DNA of 64,000 bases from CAJXII01 sp965242915 (GTDB lineage: Bacteria; Campylobacterota; Campylobacteria; Campylobacterales; Arcobacteraceae), in contig CBDETN010000027.1 of the NCBI GenBank assembly GCA_965242915.1, positions 1 through 64,000 of the forward strand, given 5' to 3'. Below are positions 26,412 to 35,710 of this stretch, piece after piece (position 1 is the first letter of the stretch; every line of letters begins with the position of its first letter). The notes beneath the pieces are model-generated. The model was not told the DNA's origin. It saw only the letters and a program-made list of their open reading frames with translations, and searched no databases. A program made the position numbers and the translations under genes.

Positions 26412-26885
26412 GTGAAGAAAGTTTATATATATAGTGATGGAAGTAGTTTAGGTAATCCCGGAGCCGGCGGATGGGGAACCGTTCTTAAATATAAAGATAC
26501 AGTCAAAGAGATATCTGGCGGAAAAGCAAATACGACAAACAATCAAATGGAGCTCCAAGCTGCTATTGAAGGTCTTAAGTTACTTAAGGAACCTTGCGAA
26601 GTAGAATTGACAAGTGATAGTAAATATGTAGTTCAAGGTATAAATGAGTGGCTAAAGAACTGGATAAAAAACAATTGGCGAACTGCTGCTAAAAAGAGCG
26701 TAAAAAATATCGAACTATGGCAAGAATATGTTAGAATATCACAACCACATATTATAAAAGCAATTTGGGTGAAAGGTCATGCAGGTCATGAAGAAAATGA
26801 ACGATGTGATGATTTAGCTCGAAATGAAGCTGAAAAAATTAAATTAGGAGGGAAGAATGATGCAAAAAAAATTTACAGAACTTGA
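26412..26885 (+). CDS. rnhA: ribonuclease HI
   Basis: 157 aa. Typical start YIYSDGSSLGNPGAGGWGTV, NQMELQAAIEGL, LTSDSKYVVQGI and WVKGHAGHEENERCDDLA give the four acidic residues and the His of the active site. Degrades the RNA strand of RNA-DNA hybrids. GTG start at 26412. Its 3' end overlaps rnc by 29 bases, so translation is probably coupled. Confidence 0.95.
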   Translation: MKKVYIYSDGSSLGNPGAGGWGTVLKYKDTVKEISGGKANTTNNQMELQAAIEGLKLLKEPCEVELTSDSKYVVQGINEWLKNWIKNNWRTAAKKSVKNIELWQEYVRISQPHIIKAIWVKGHAGHEENERCDDLARNEAEKIKLGGKNDAKKIYRT

Positions 26886-27540
26886 AAAGTGTTTGGATTA
26901 TCAGTTTAAAGACAAAAACCTGATAATCGAGGCTCTAACACATAAAAGTTTTAAAAAAGCATACAACAATGAAAGATTAGAGTTTTTAGGAGATGCTGTT
27001 TTAAACTTAATCGTAGGGGAATATTTATTTAATAAATTTCCAAAATCAAATGAAGGTGATTTATCTAAAACCAGAGCATCTTTAGTAAATGAAAAAGGTT
27101 TTACCAGACTTGCACTTGCTATTGATCTAGGCGATTATATCTATTTATCTGATGCTGAAGAGAGAAATCAGGGCAGGCATAAAGCATCAATTTTATCAGA
27201 TGCTTTTGAAGCTATTATGGGTGCTATTTATATTGAAGTTGGAATTGATACTTTAAAACCTATCATTTTTAAACTTCTTGAAGCCAATTATAAAAAAATC
27301 ACTTTGGATGAACTTTTCAGTGACTATAAAACTGCTTTGCAAGAAGTGACACAAGCTAAATTTGGATGTATCCCTGAATACAAACTTGAAAGCACATCTG
27401 GTCCTGACCATCAAAAAGAATTTGAATTGTCATTGTGGATAAACGGTAACTTATATGCAACAGCTTCTGGTAAAAGTAAAAAATTAGCCCAGCAAGCAGC
27501 AGCAAAAATAGCACTTGCTAAATTACAAGGTGGATTATAA
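26857..27540 (+). CDS. rnc: ribonuclease III
   Basis: 227 aa. Catalytic signature ERLEFLGDAVLNLIVGEYLF (residues 37-56), second acidic cluster LSDAFEAIMGAIYIEVG, and a C-terminal dsRNA-binding domain (DYKTALQEVTQAKFG to GKSKKLAQQAAAKIAL). Processes rRNA precursors and double-stranded RNA. Two Met codons at the start; GGAGGG in front favours 26857 or 26860. Stop overlaps the aroC start (TAATG). Confidence 0.96.
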   Translation: MMQKKFTELEKCLDYQFKDKNLIIEALTHKSFKKAYNNERLEFLGDAVLNLIVGEYLFNKFPKSNEGDLSKTRASLVNEKGFTRLALAIDLGDYIYLSDAEERNQGRHKASILSDAFEAIMGAIYIEVGIDTLKPIIFKLLEANYKKITLDELFSDYKTALQEVTQAKFGCIPEYKLESTSGPDHQKEFELSLWINGNLYATASGKSKKLAQQAAAKIALAKLQGGL

Positions 27541-28613
27541 TGGATACTTTTGGTGAACGATTTAAATTTACAACATTTGGTGAATCTCATGGCAAAGCTT
27601 TGGGCGTTATAATAGACGGTGTTCCAGCAGGTATCAAAATAGATGAGGATTTTATTCAAAGTGAAATGGACAGAAGAAAACCTGGAAAAACTAAATTTGA
27701 AACATCACGAAAAGAGAGTGACAAGGTTGAAATCTTAAGTGGAACCTTTGAAGGGTTTACTACGGGAACTTCTCTTGCTATGATAATTTATAATGAAAAC
27801 CAGAAAAGCAAAGATTATGCAAATGTAAAAGATTTGTTTCGTCCCGGACATGCTGATTTTACATATTTTCATAAGTATGGAATAAGAGATTATAGAGGTG
27901 GGGGGCGAAGCAGTGCCAGAGAAACAGCTGCAAGGGTTGCAGCAGGGGCAGTTGCTAAACTACTTTTAGATGAATTAAATATCAAAGTTGAAAGTGGTAT
28001 TTGTGAAATTGCAGGTATTAAAAGTGAAACTGTAGATTTTGAATACTCAAAACAAAGTACAATTTTTACTTTAGACAAAAGTAAAGAAGATGAGCAAAAA
28101 AAGGCAATAGAAACTGCATTACATTCTCATGACAGTGTTGGCGGTGCTGTTTTAGTCAAAGTTTCTAATGTACCGATTGGATTAGGTGAACCTATGTATC
28201 ATAAACTTGATGGTCAAATTGCAAGTGCTATGATGGGTTTAAATGCTGTAAAAGCTGTAGAGATTGGTGATGGAATTGAAGCTTCAAGAAGCACTGGAAG
28301 TAAAAATAATGACCAAATAACTTCAAAAGGTTTTGAAACAAATCATAGTGGGGGAATACTTGGTGGAATTAGTAATGGTGATGATATTATTACTAGAGTT
28401 TATTTTAAACCAACCCCGTCTATTTTTATTGAACAAAAAACAGTTGATATTCATAATCATGATACAACTTACTTTTTAAAAGGCAGACATGACCCTTGTG
28501 TGGCAATTAGAGGAAGTGTCGTGTGTGAATCACTTCTTGCTCTTATTTTAGCAGATATGGTGCTGTTAAATATGAGTTCAAAAATGGAAAATGTTAAGAA
28601 AGTTTATTCTTAA
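27540..28613 (+). CDS. aroC: chorismate synthase
   Basis: 357 aa. Family motifs FTTFGESHGKALGVIIDGVP, RRKPGKTKFETSRKESD, FRPGHADFTYFHKYG, RDYRGGGRSSARETA and the C-terminal KGRHDPCVAIRGSVVCES. Last step of the shikimate pathway; needs reduced FMN. Convergent with the next gene, with a 4-base overlap of the 3' ends. Confidence 0.97.
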   Translation: MDTFGERFKFTTFGESHGKALGVIIDGVPAGIKIDEDFIQSEMDRRKPGKTKFETSRKESDKVEILSGTFEGFTTGTSLAMIIYNENQKSKDYANVKDLFRPGHADFTYFHKYGIRDYRGGGRSSARETAARVAAGAVAKLLLDELNIKVESGICEIAGIKSETVDFEYSKQSTIFTLDKSKEDEQKKAIETALHSHDSVGGAVLVKVSNVPIGLGEPMYHKLDGQIASAMMGLNAVKAVEIGDGIEASRSTGSKNNDQITSKGFETNHSGGILGGISNGDDIITRVYFKPTPSIFIEQKTVDIHNHDTTYFLKGRHDPCVAIRGSVVCESLLALILADMVLLNMSSKMENVKKVYS

Positions 28614-29569
28614 CCCTCCGTTAAAATAGATATTTTTCCATTTTTCTTTAATTCAATATATAATTCTTTTTTACCCTTAAATTTATAATATTTTGCTTTA
28701 TAATATTCATCCATTACTATTTTAAATAAAGCTTTTTTATTTTTATTTGCATACGGACTGATATTTATATTTGTTAGTCTTATTTTTTTATAACTGGTTC
28801 TTTTAAATATTCTTGCTTTCCTTTGACTAAATTTATCTAAAGTCATACCTTTGGTTTGTTTAAAATTTTTATCATAAAAAGATAAATATTTTTTTATATT
28901 ACCTTTTTGCCAAGCATCTTTCCACATATAAATTTGTGATAAAATATTGCTAATATCCTCTCTTGTTGTAGTTCTGAGTTCTTTTTCACTAAAAAGGATT
29001 ATTGCCTTTTTATAATTAATCTTAGAATTCAATTCTTTAAGTTTACCATTTTCTAAAGCAACGCACCCTTTTGTAAAATCATCTCTTTTTTTATCTACTG
29101 GCAAGCCGTGTATCCAGATACCAGACCCACTTTTCTTTTGTACTTTATCATAAAGATTTGGATATGAGGTCACTAAAGCCAATGGACCATAAAATGAATC
29201 AAGTTTCGTAAGTCTTTGTGTAAGTTTATAAACGCCGACAGGTGTCTTTAAATCTCCCTCTTTTTGCTTATCCCCATTTACTTTACCAATAAAGACAGAT
29301 GTACTAAATGATTTATTAAATTTATTCTTTTTCTTTTTATAAAGTACTAAATCTTTCTTATTTTTATTACATATTAATACTGAATCAATAGATTCATAGT
29401 ATCCATACTTAACATCATAATCTTTTAAATGCTCACCCCAGTAACTTTTTGTTTGTATAATTTTATCAAGTTGTTTTTGAACTGCATTAATTCCACTTGA
29501 CCTATAAATTTCCATTAAAGAAGCAAAAATTAAAGAATTAAACATAAGCAAAACAACTATTAACTTCAT
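28610..29569 (-). CDS. L,D-transpeptidase-fold carboxypeptidase, Csd6/Pgp2-like
   Basis: 319 aa from the ATG at 29569 that starts a signal peptide (MKLIVVLLMFNSLIFASL); the frame opens 39 bases earlier without support. YkuD domain (about 60-200) with YGPLALVTSYPN, SGIWIHGLPVDK and the catalytic FTKGCVALENG. A C-terminal NTF2-like domain (about 215-319). This pairing matches H. pylori Csd6 and C. jejuni Pgp2, periplasmic L,D-carboxypeptidases that trim peptidoglycan tetrapeptides and set helical shape. Divergent from a Csd3-like endopeptidase. Confidence 0.85.
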   Translation of the reverse strand: MKLIVVLLMFNSLIFASLMEIYRSSGINAVQKQLDKIIQTKSYWGEHLKDYDVKYGYYESIDSVLICNKNKKDLVLYKKKKNKFNKSFSTSVFIGKVNGDKQKEGDLKTPVGVYKLTQRLTKLDSFYGPLALVTSYPNLYDKVQKKSGSGIWIHGLPVDKKRDDFTKGCVALENGKLKELNSKINYKKAIILFSEKELRTTTREDISNILSQIYMWKDAWQKGNIKKYLSFYDKNFKQTKGMTLDKFSQRKARIFKRTSYKKIRLTNINISPYANKNKKALFKIVMDEYYKAKYYKFKGKKELYIELKKNGKISILTEG

Positions 29570-29649
29570 ATAAGTACCACCAATATCCCGATATTTTAAG
29601 ATTGTCATTGTATAATAATATCCCTAAATTAATATTAAAAGAAGTTTAT

Positions 29650-30813
29650 TTGAAAAAGATTTTATTGATTATGTTGTTATTATCGCATTCTTATGCATTA
29701 ACCATTCAAGAAGATATTTGGTGGAAAGGTGAGAGCCTGCTTACTTTTTTAGATAAACATAAAATTTATAATAATATATATTTTAATCTGTCAAAAACTG
29801 ATAAAGAACTTTGTTCTGAAATAAATGCAGGTGTACAGTTCCAAGTTTTATATGATGATAAGCATAAACTTCAACAAGCACTTATACCAATTAGTGAACA
29901 GATGCAAATATATATTTTTCAAACTAAAAAAGGGAAATATTCCCTTGATATTATACCCATTAATTATAACGAAGTTACACAAACATTAACAATTCCAATT
30001 GAATATTCGCCATATCAGGATATTATTTCACAAACAAATAATAAAAAACTGGCAAATGAATTTATAAGAGCTTTTAAAACAACAATAAATTTCAAAAGAA
30101 TACAAAAGGGAGATATCCTCGCAATAAAATATAGGCAAAAAATAAGAAATGGAAGATATTTCGGTACTCCAAATATTATAGCTGCCAGTGTTGAAGTAAA
30201 CAGTCATGCCTTTTATATCTTTCAAAATGAAAAAGATCATAGATATTATGATGAAAAAGCAAGAAGTCTTACAAGCTTTTTTTTACGCATTCCACTTCGA
30301 TATAAAAGAATTTCCAGTAAATTTACACAAAAAAGATGGCATCCTATTTTAAAAAGATATCGAGCTCATTTGGGGATAGACTACGCAGCACCCGTAGGAC
30401 GAAAGATATTTGCAACAGCAGACGGAAAAATTATATATAAGGGTAGAAAAGGCGGATATGGCAAAACTATTATGATAAGACATAAAGGTGGATATAAATC
30501 GCTTTATGCACATATGAGCAGATATGCAAAAGTAAGAGTTGGGCAATGGATTAAACAAGGGCGACATATAGGATATGTTGGAAATACAGGCAGAAGTACC
30601 GGTCCGCATTTGCACTTTGGATTATATAAAAATGGTCGCGCTGTAAATCCTGCTAGAGTATTGAGTGTTACAAAAACAAAACTAACAGGCAAAGCAAAAA
30701 GAATTTTTTTAGCATATGCTAAAAAGATAAAAAAAGAGTTACTAGCACAATCAAAGGTGATAACAAAACCACTTAAATTGACTAATTTCAAATTATCTTA
30801 TACAATTAATTAG
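29650..30813 (+). CDS. M23 endopeptidase, Csd3/Pgp3-like
   Basis: 387 aa from the TTG at 29650, with AAAGAAG in front and a signal peptide following (LKKILLIMLLLSHSYA). An earlier frame opening at 29602 lacks this. Middle region of OapA/Csd3 type; the LytM/M23 zinc site is HLGIDY (about 255) and HLHF (about 338). Csd3/Pgp3 cleave peptide crosslinks and trim pentapeptides in Helicobacter and Campylobacter. Its C-terminus is strongly basic. Faces the Csd6-like gene, so the two may share a promoter region of about 80 bases. Confidence 0.87.
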   Translation: MKKILLIMLLLSHSYALTIQEDIWWKGESLLTFLDKHKIYNNIYFNLSKTDKELCSEINAGVQFQVLYDDKHKLQQALIPISEQMQIYIFQTKKGKYSLDIIPINYNEVTQTLTIPIEYSPYQDIISQTNNKKLANEFIRAFKTTINFKRIQKGDILAIKYRQKIRNGRYFGTPNIIAASVEVNSHAFYIFQNEKDHRYYDEKARSLTSFFLRIPLRYKRISSKFTQKRWHPILKRYRAHLGIDYAAPVGRKIFATADGKIIYKGRKGGYGKTIMIRHKGGYKSLYAHMSRYAKVRVGQWIKQGRHIGYVGNTGRSTGPHLHFGLYKNGRAVNPARVLSVTKTKLTGKAKRIFLAYAKKIKKELLAQSKVITKPLKLTNFKLSYTIN

Positions 30814-30822
30814 GAGCAAAAT

Positions 30823-32199
30823 ATGACTACTGATAATATTATTTTAATACCCCAAGAGCTTATTGAGAATATTGATAAGTTACATCCTAGTGATATTGCA
30901 ATTAGTTTAAAAAAGATTAAAAAAGATAACTCAGAAAACTTTTTTAAATTATTACATGAAATACCAGATGAAATTCTTGGAGATGTTTTATTAGAACTTC
31001 CGGAAAACATCAGAGATGATGCTTTACAAGCTTTATCAACAGAACAATTAGTAGAAGCAATTGAAGAACTTGAGACTGATGATGCGACAGATATTATCCA
31101 AGATATTGAAAATTTGGATGAAAAAAAAGCAAATGAAATTATGGAGGGACTTGAAGAAGAAGACCAACATGAAATTAACTGGCTTAAACGATATGACGAA
31201 GAGAAAGCCGGTGCATTTATGCAAACTGAATTATTTAGTGCAAAGATGGATGAAATAATTGGTGATGCAATTGCCAGACTTAAGAAATCAAAAAAATCAA
31301 ATGAATTAGAAAATATTCATCAGGTTTTTTTAATAGATGATGAATCTTCACTTATTACTTCAATATTATTAGAAGATTTGATTATTTTTGATTTTACCAA
31401 ATCTTTTAAAGATGTACTTCAAAGAGATGATGAAGATTCACAAACACGAGGACAAAATTTATTTAAGCCGCTAAGTGTAAAAGCAGATGATGATATAGAT
31501 GATGTTGTAAAAAAGTTTGAACAATATGACCTTTCAGTTGTAGCTGTTACAGGATATAAAAACAGATTAATAGGTAGAATTACTTCTGATGATATTTTAG
31601 ATGTAGTTAACCAAAATGCTACAGAACAAATGTATCAACTAGCAGGGGTAAATGATGATTATGAGCATGAAGATAATTTAATCCAAACAAGTAAGACCAG
31701 AGGTCAATGGCTTTTTATAAATCTATTTACAGCTATTTTGGCATCACTTGTAATTGGTATGTTTGATGAAACTATTAAAGAATTTATAGCACTTGCTATT
31801 TTGATGCCAATAGTTGCTTCAATGGGTGGAAATGCGGGAACTCAAACTTTAGCCGTAATGGTAAGACAAATTGCACTTGGTGATATTGATATTGATGATA
31901 GCAGAGATGCTATAAAAAAAGAAGTTTTTATCTCAATATTCAATGGTCTTCTTTTCGCTTTAATAATGGGAATAATCGCATCTCTTTGGTTTGATACTTG
32001 GATGATGGGGATAGTTATAGGATTATCAATGATTATCACACTGTTTAGTGCCGGTTTTTTTGGAGCGGCTATTCCTTTAGTTCTTAAAAAGTTCGATATC
32101 GATCCTGCTATTGGAAGTACAGTAATTCTAACTACAGTTACAGATATTGTAGGTTTTTTTAGCTTCCTTGGACTTGCAAAAATAATGCTGGTTGCTTAA
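30823..32199 (+). CDS. mgtE: magnesium transporter MgtE
   Basis: 458 aa. Acidic superhelical N domain (about 1-130, repeated ELETDDATDIIQDIENLDEK-type units), two CBS domains (about 140-265), and five membrane helices (about 285-458) with ILMPIVASMGGNAGTQTLAV, the conserved pore region, and GSTVILTTVTDIVGFFSFL. Channel for Mg2+ gated by cytosolic Mg2+. Nine bases after the M23 gene, so likely cotranscribed. IS debris begins 50 bases downstream. Confidence 0.95.
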   Translation: MTTDNIILIPQELIENIDKLHPSDIAISLKKIKKDNSENFFKLLHEIPDEILGDVLLELPENIRDDALQALSTEQLVEAIEELETDDATDIIQDIENLDEKKANEIMEGLEEEDQHEINWLKRYDEEKAGAFMQTELFSAKMDEIIGDAIARLKKSKKSNELENIHQVFLIDDESSLITSILLEDLIIFDFTKSFKDVLQRDDEDSQTRGQNLFKPLSVKADDDIDDVVKKFEQYDLSVVAVTGYKNRLIGRITSDDILDVVNQNATEQMYQLAGVNDDYEHEDNLIQTSKTRGQWLFINLFTAILASLVIGMFDETIKEFIALAILMPIVASMGGNAGTQTLAVMVRQIALGDIDIDDSRDAIKKEVFISIFNGLLFALIMGIIASLWFDTWMMGIVIGLSMIITLFSAGFFGAAIPLVLKKFDIDPAIGSTVILTTVTDIVGFFSFLGLAKIMLVA

Positions 32200-32250
32200 G
32201 CTTCTAAGATTGAGAGTTAGAAAAGATACTAAGACATTGGTAATTCTATG

Positions 32251-32300
32251 GAGAGTGTAAAATAAACTGTGTAAACCCACCAGTTTCTTTTTAATCACTT
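32251..32300 (-). repeat. 50-bp terminal remnant of an IS256 copy
   Basis: Exact reverse complement of the last 50 bases of the IS256 copy at 22315-22364, from the inverted repeat GAGAGTGTAAAATAAACT to just past the transposase stop. The rest of that element is missing; the IS3-family copy 2 starts at the next base. Confidence 0.92.
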
Positions 32301-33620
32301 TATAATACCCCAAGAAAATAAGAACGAAAAAATAAGATTCTTATTCCTAAAAAGTTAAAATAATAAAATATTTAATAGGGGTAAAAAATGAGTACAAAAA
32401 GAAGAATATTTACAGCAAAATTTAAAACAAAAATTGTTTTAGAAGTTTTAAAAGGTGAAAAGACTTTAAATGAGATAGCAAGTAAAAATAATATAACACC
32501 TAAAAATATCCAAAATTGGAAGAAGATATTTTTGGATAATGCAGAGTTGGCAATGGAGCCTGCAAAGGCTATCAAAGAATATAAAGACGAAAACTTAAAA
32601 TTACAATCTAAAATAGATGATTATGCAAAGATAGTAGGTAAAATGACAGTTGAAAAGGAATGGCTTGAGGGAAAGCTACAAAGCTTGGACTTATCTAATA
32701 AAAAAGAGTTGATAGAGTCTAAGCTAACATATATTTCAGTATCAACTCAATGTAAACTTATAAAATTAAATCCAAGCAGCTTATATTATAAGCCTATAGA
32801 AAATAAGCATAAAATATCACTCAAAGATAAGATAAATGATATTTATGAGCAAATACCAATATATGGAGCTTTAAAAGTTCATCAGCAACTTTTAGAAGAT
32901 GGATACAATATAAGTTTGAATACTGTTTATAAATATAGACAAGAGATGGGTTTAAAGCCAATATTAGCAGTTAAACCAATAAATCTATCAATAATAAAAA
33001 ATACTCTTACAAGCTTAGAGGAGTTGACATAGTAAAAGCAAATCAAGTATGGAGTACGGATATAACATATATCAAGATTAATGGCGGCATGGTTTATTTA
33101 GCAGCTATAATTAATTGGTATTCTAAATCTGTACTATCTTGGAAAATATCCAACACTATGGATTCAGCTTTAACAATGGATGTTCTAAATGAAGCATTAT
33201 CGCTATATGGTAAACCTGAAATATTTAATACAGATCAAGGCAGTCAATACACAAGTCATATCCATACACAGACTTTAAAAGATAATGGCATCATTATCTC
33301 AATGGATGGTAAAGGTAGAGCTACTGATAATATTTGTATAGAGAGATTCTGGCGAAGTGCAAAAGTTGAAAGAATTTATCTAAATGAATATAACACAATT
33401 AAAGAGTTAAAAACTGATGTGAAAGATTATATTTATTTTTATAATCATAAAAGATTTCATCAAACTTTAAATTATAAAAAACCAATGAGTTTTTATTATG
33501 ATAGTTTAAAAATTAATAATAAGGATTATGATAAATTAGTTGAAATTGTGGCATAAGGTAACAGGTGAAAAAGAGAATAAGGATTTAGAAAAAGTTGTCT
33601 TGTCTTCTTGGGGTATTATA
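32301..33620 (+). mobile_element. IS3-family element (type a) copy 2
   Basis: TATAATACCCCAAGAA at 32301 and its inverted copy ending at 33620 bound a 1.32-kb element almost identical to copy 1 (20986-23672) without the IS256 insertion. No clear target duplication: the left flank is an IS256 end, the right flank an unrelated gene fragment, so deletion or recombination followed insertion. Confidence 0.9.
32388..33556 (+). pseudogene. IS3-family (type a) transposase, copy 2, 13-bp deletion
   Basis: One continuous frame runs from the HTH through VYKYRQEMGLKPILAVKPIN (the codon that is a stop in copy 1 is Glu here). It then loses 13 bases present in copy 1 (CCAGATAAGCAAC) near 32990 and shifts out of frame. 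The DDE half follows in another frame (33089-33556). Also differs by Asp-to-Asn in IINWYSK. So copy 2 is inactivated by a different lesion from copy 1. Confidence 0.9.
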
Positions 33621-33729
33621 CTGTGTCTGATTCTCAAAAAATAGAGGGATATAAAACTGCTTCTAAATCTTTACAAAAAAAAAAGCTAAAGAGTTAATGG
33701 TAAAATATAATGTCAAAGTATCAGCTTGA
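33621..33729 (+). pseudogene. C-terminal gene fragment next to IS, broken at an A10 run
   Basis: In frame from 33623: SDSQKIEGYKTASKSLQKKK, then an A10 run (33675-33684). The frame that follows reads naturally only if one A is added (AKELMVKYNVKVSA, stop at 33727). A tail of an unidentified gene whose 5' part was lost at the IS junction. Lys-rich, no recognised motif. Confidence 0.35.
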
Positions 33730-33929
33730 CAATAGTCCTATTTATATAGATGGGACAAATATACCAAAAAATAAACTTAATATACGAAATAGAGAACAAC
33801 CTACTAAAAGAAGCTTATCAAACATTTTCAAAAAATATTAATGAAATAACAAAATTCAATGAAGAGTTTTTTATAAATTACGCCAATTCAAAAAATAACT
33901 GCAATTTATTGAATTGGCGGTACTATTAG
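33710..33929 (+). other. ambiguous overlapping small ORFs in a gene-poor stretch
   Basis: Two small frames overlap: 33710-33841 (43 aa, MSKYQLDNSPIYIDGTNIPK and on) and 33750-33929 (59 aa, MGQIYQKINLIYEIENNLLK and on). Neither is recognised and neither has a strong ribosome-binding site, so probably at most one is real. The stretch 33621-33997 otherwise holds only IS-adjacent debris and a hairpin. Confidence 0.25.
33881..33919. other. perfect 11-bp stem-loop
   Basis: CGCCAATTCAA (33881-33891) and TTGAATTGGCG (33909-33919) pair perfectly over a 17-base loop. No U-tract follows on either strand. CGCCAATTCA also matches the IS30 left tip (CGCCAATTCACAC), so it may be an old IS end or a target. 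Confidence 0.5.
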
Positions 33930-33997
33930 TGATACAGTGTTAGAAATAGTTTAAATTTTAATATTTTATTGTATAATATAACTTGAAGGATTATATT

Positions 33998-34514
33998 ATG
34001 AAAGAAGAAGAGAGTTTTATTTATCGTTTAAATTTATATATTCCCTTGGTTTTAGTTACTTCATTTATGTCTATTATTACAATTATTATGGTTATATATT
34101 TTCAAAAGCAGGCTATTTATGAATATAAATCTGTTATACCAAAACAATTTGAGATATCTTTAAAAGATCATGTCGATTATGATGCTGATGTACTTAGTGA
34201 GTATATAAATTTTATTCAAAAAAACATATTAGTTGAGCAGGGACTTAGAAACTTAGATAAACAAGATATTTATAAAAATATAGAAAAAACTTTTAAAAGC
34301 ATGTATAAAAATTTAGAATTGTCTCATATGTATTTTATGAAAACCGATGGTACTATTTTATTACGGATTCATGATTATAAAAGAGATGGAGATTTTGCCA
34401 ATAGAACCACTTTTAAAGAAGCTCAAAAAAGACAAACTCTTTTTTACGGTCTGGAATTTGGTAACTTTACGCGTTGTTAAACCATGGATTGTCAAGGGAG
34501 AACTTATTAGATAG
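33998..34514 (+). pseudogene. Cache-type membrane sensor, frameshifted and truncated
   Basis: ATG 33998 behind AAGGA. Membrane helix (about 15-38, LVTSFMSIITIIMVIYF), then a Cache-like sensor (LSHMYFMKTDGTILLRIHDY, DGDFANRTTFKEAQKRQTL, FYGLEFGNFT). The frame breaks at 34465; the next frame continues the same fold (RVVKPWIVKGELI) and stops at 34512-34514. The normal protein would go on to a second helix and a kinase, MCP or GGDEF output; all that is missing. It ends inside the start region of lnt. Confidence 0.75.
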
Positions 34515-35703
34515 TTTAGTAAAATCAATTTTAACAGCAATTTTATTTTCCAGTTTTATATACTTAGAATATTTTAATTTGTCAAATGAATTGTTCAATA
34601 CCATTCTTGCTCTTTTGAGTTTTTATTTATTATTAACTATTAATAAAAAAGAATTATTTTTTAGTGGATTTTTAATAAGTATTATCTGGTTTTGGTGGAT
34701 TGGATATAGTTTTGTTTATTATGATTTAAATTATTTAATACCTTTTATTCTCCTTGGAATCGGTTTGATTTATGGAATTTTATTTTATATTGGCGGTGTT
34801 GTAAATAATTTATATTTTAGGGCTGTTTATTTTTTTATTCTTACTTTTATTTACCCTTTTGGATTTAATTGGCTGCAACTTGAACTTCCATTTATAAATA
34901 GTTTACTCGGAACTTCAAAACTTGATTTTGCTTTAATTTTAATCAGTATTGTTTTGATAATAAAACTGCAAAACTATAAAAAGTATTTAGCAATTATCCC
35001 TTTAATCTTTACATTAAATTTTCAATCACAAAACATAAAATTACCAAATTTAAAAATATCATTAGCAACTATAAATATATCTCAAGAAAATAAATGGGAT
35101 AAACAATATTTAACCTCAATTATTAATCAAAACTTTAAAGCCATAGATAAAGCTATTAAAAATAAAGACGACCTCATAATTCTTCCTGAAACTGCATTTC
35201 CACTTGTATTAAATAAAGATGCGTTAATAGTGTCAAAATTAAAAAAGAAATCAGAACAAATTTCTATTATTACAGGAAGTTTACATAGCAAAGATGGTTT
35301 TTATCACAATTCTACATATCTTTTTGAAAATGGCAAAATGCTTATAGCGCATAAAGTTGTTTTAATACCGTTTGGAGAAGCTGTACCCTTGCCGCAAATG
35401 TTAAGAGATATAATAAACAACACTTTTTATAATGGTGCACAAGATTATAAAGCATCATCAAATGCAACTGATTTTGTCATCAAAGGTGTAAAGTTTAGAA
35501 ATGCAATTTGTTATGAAGCAACTACCGATAAAATATTTGAGAATTTGAATAGTAACTATATGATAGCAACTTCAAATAATGCTTGGTTTGTACCATCAAT
35601 ACAACCAACATTACAAAATTTACTTTTAAAATATTATTCTAGAAAGTACAATGTTAAAATATTTAGTGTTACTAATATGAGCGAAAATAAGATTATTAAC
35701 TAA
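34474..35703 (+). CDS. lnt: apolipoprotein N-acyltransferase
   Basis: Up to 409 aa. N-terminal half has six or more membrane helices (WFWWIGYSFVYYDL is typical); the nitrilase-like half shows the Glu-Lys-Cys triad in LIILPETAFPL, HKVVLIPFGEAVPLP and RNAICYEAT. Adds the third acyl chain to lipoproteins in the inner membrane. The start is uncertain: the frame opens with TTG at 34474 inside the broken sensor gene, another TTG lies at 34489, and no ATG precedes the first helix. The original 5' end may have been lost in the fusion of the two genes. Confidence 0.88.
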   Translation: MLNHGLSRENLLDSLVKSILTAILFSSFIYLEYFNLSNELFNTILALLSFYLLLTINKKELFFSGFLISIIWFWWIGYSFVYYDLNYLIPFILLGIGLIYGILFYIGGVVNNLYFRAVYFFILTFIYPFGFNWLQLELPFINSLLGTSKLDFALILISIVLIIKLQNYKKYLAIIPLIFTLNFQSQNIKLPNLKISLATINISQENKWDKQYLTSIINQNFKAIDKAIKNKDDLIILPETAFPLVLNKDALIVSKLKKKSEQISIITGSLHSKDGFYHNSTYLFENGKMLIAHKVVLIPFGEAVPLPQMLRDIINNTFYNGAQDYKASSNATDFVIKGVKFRNAICYEATTDKIFENLNSNYMIATSNNAWFVPSIQPTLQNLLLKYYSRKYNVKIFSVTNMSENKIIN

Positions 35704-35710
35704 TCTTATT
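35686..35710. terminator. bidirectional hairpin at lnt/mscS convergence
   Basis: AATAAGATTA (35686-35695) pairs with TAATCTTATT (35701-35710) over 5 bases. It contains the stop codons of both convergent genes, which overlap by 8 bases. Confidence 0.55.

Noticed and set aside
30349..30791. Minus-strand ORFs of 88 and 95 aa within the M23 gene
   Set aside because: They lie entirely opposite the conserved M23 catalytic region and lack starts with ribosome-binding sites.
32301..33620. Target duplication for IS3(a) copy 2
   Set aside because: Flanks CACTT and CTGTG do not match; the right flank has been replaced.
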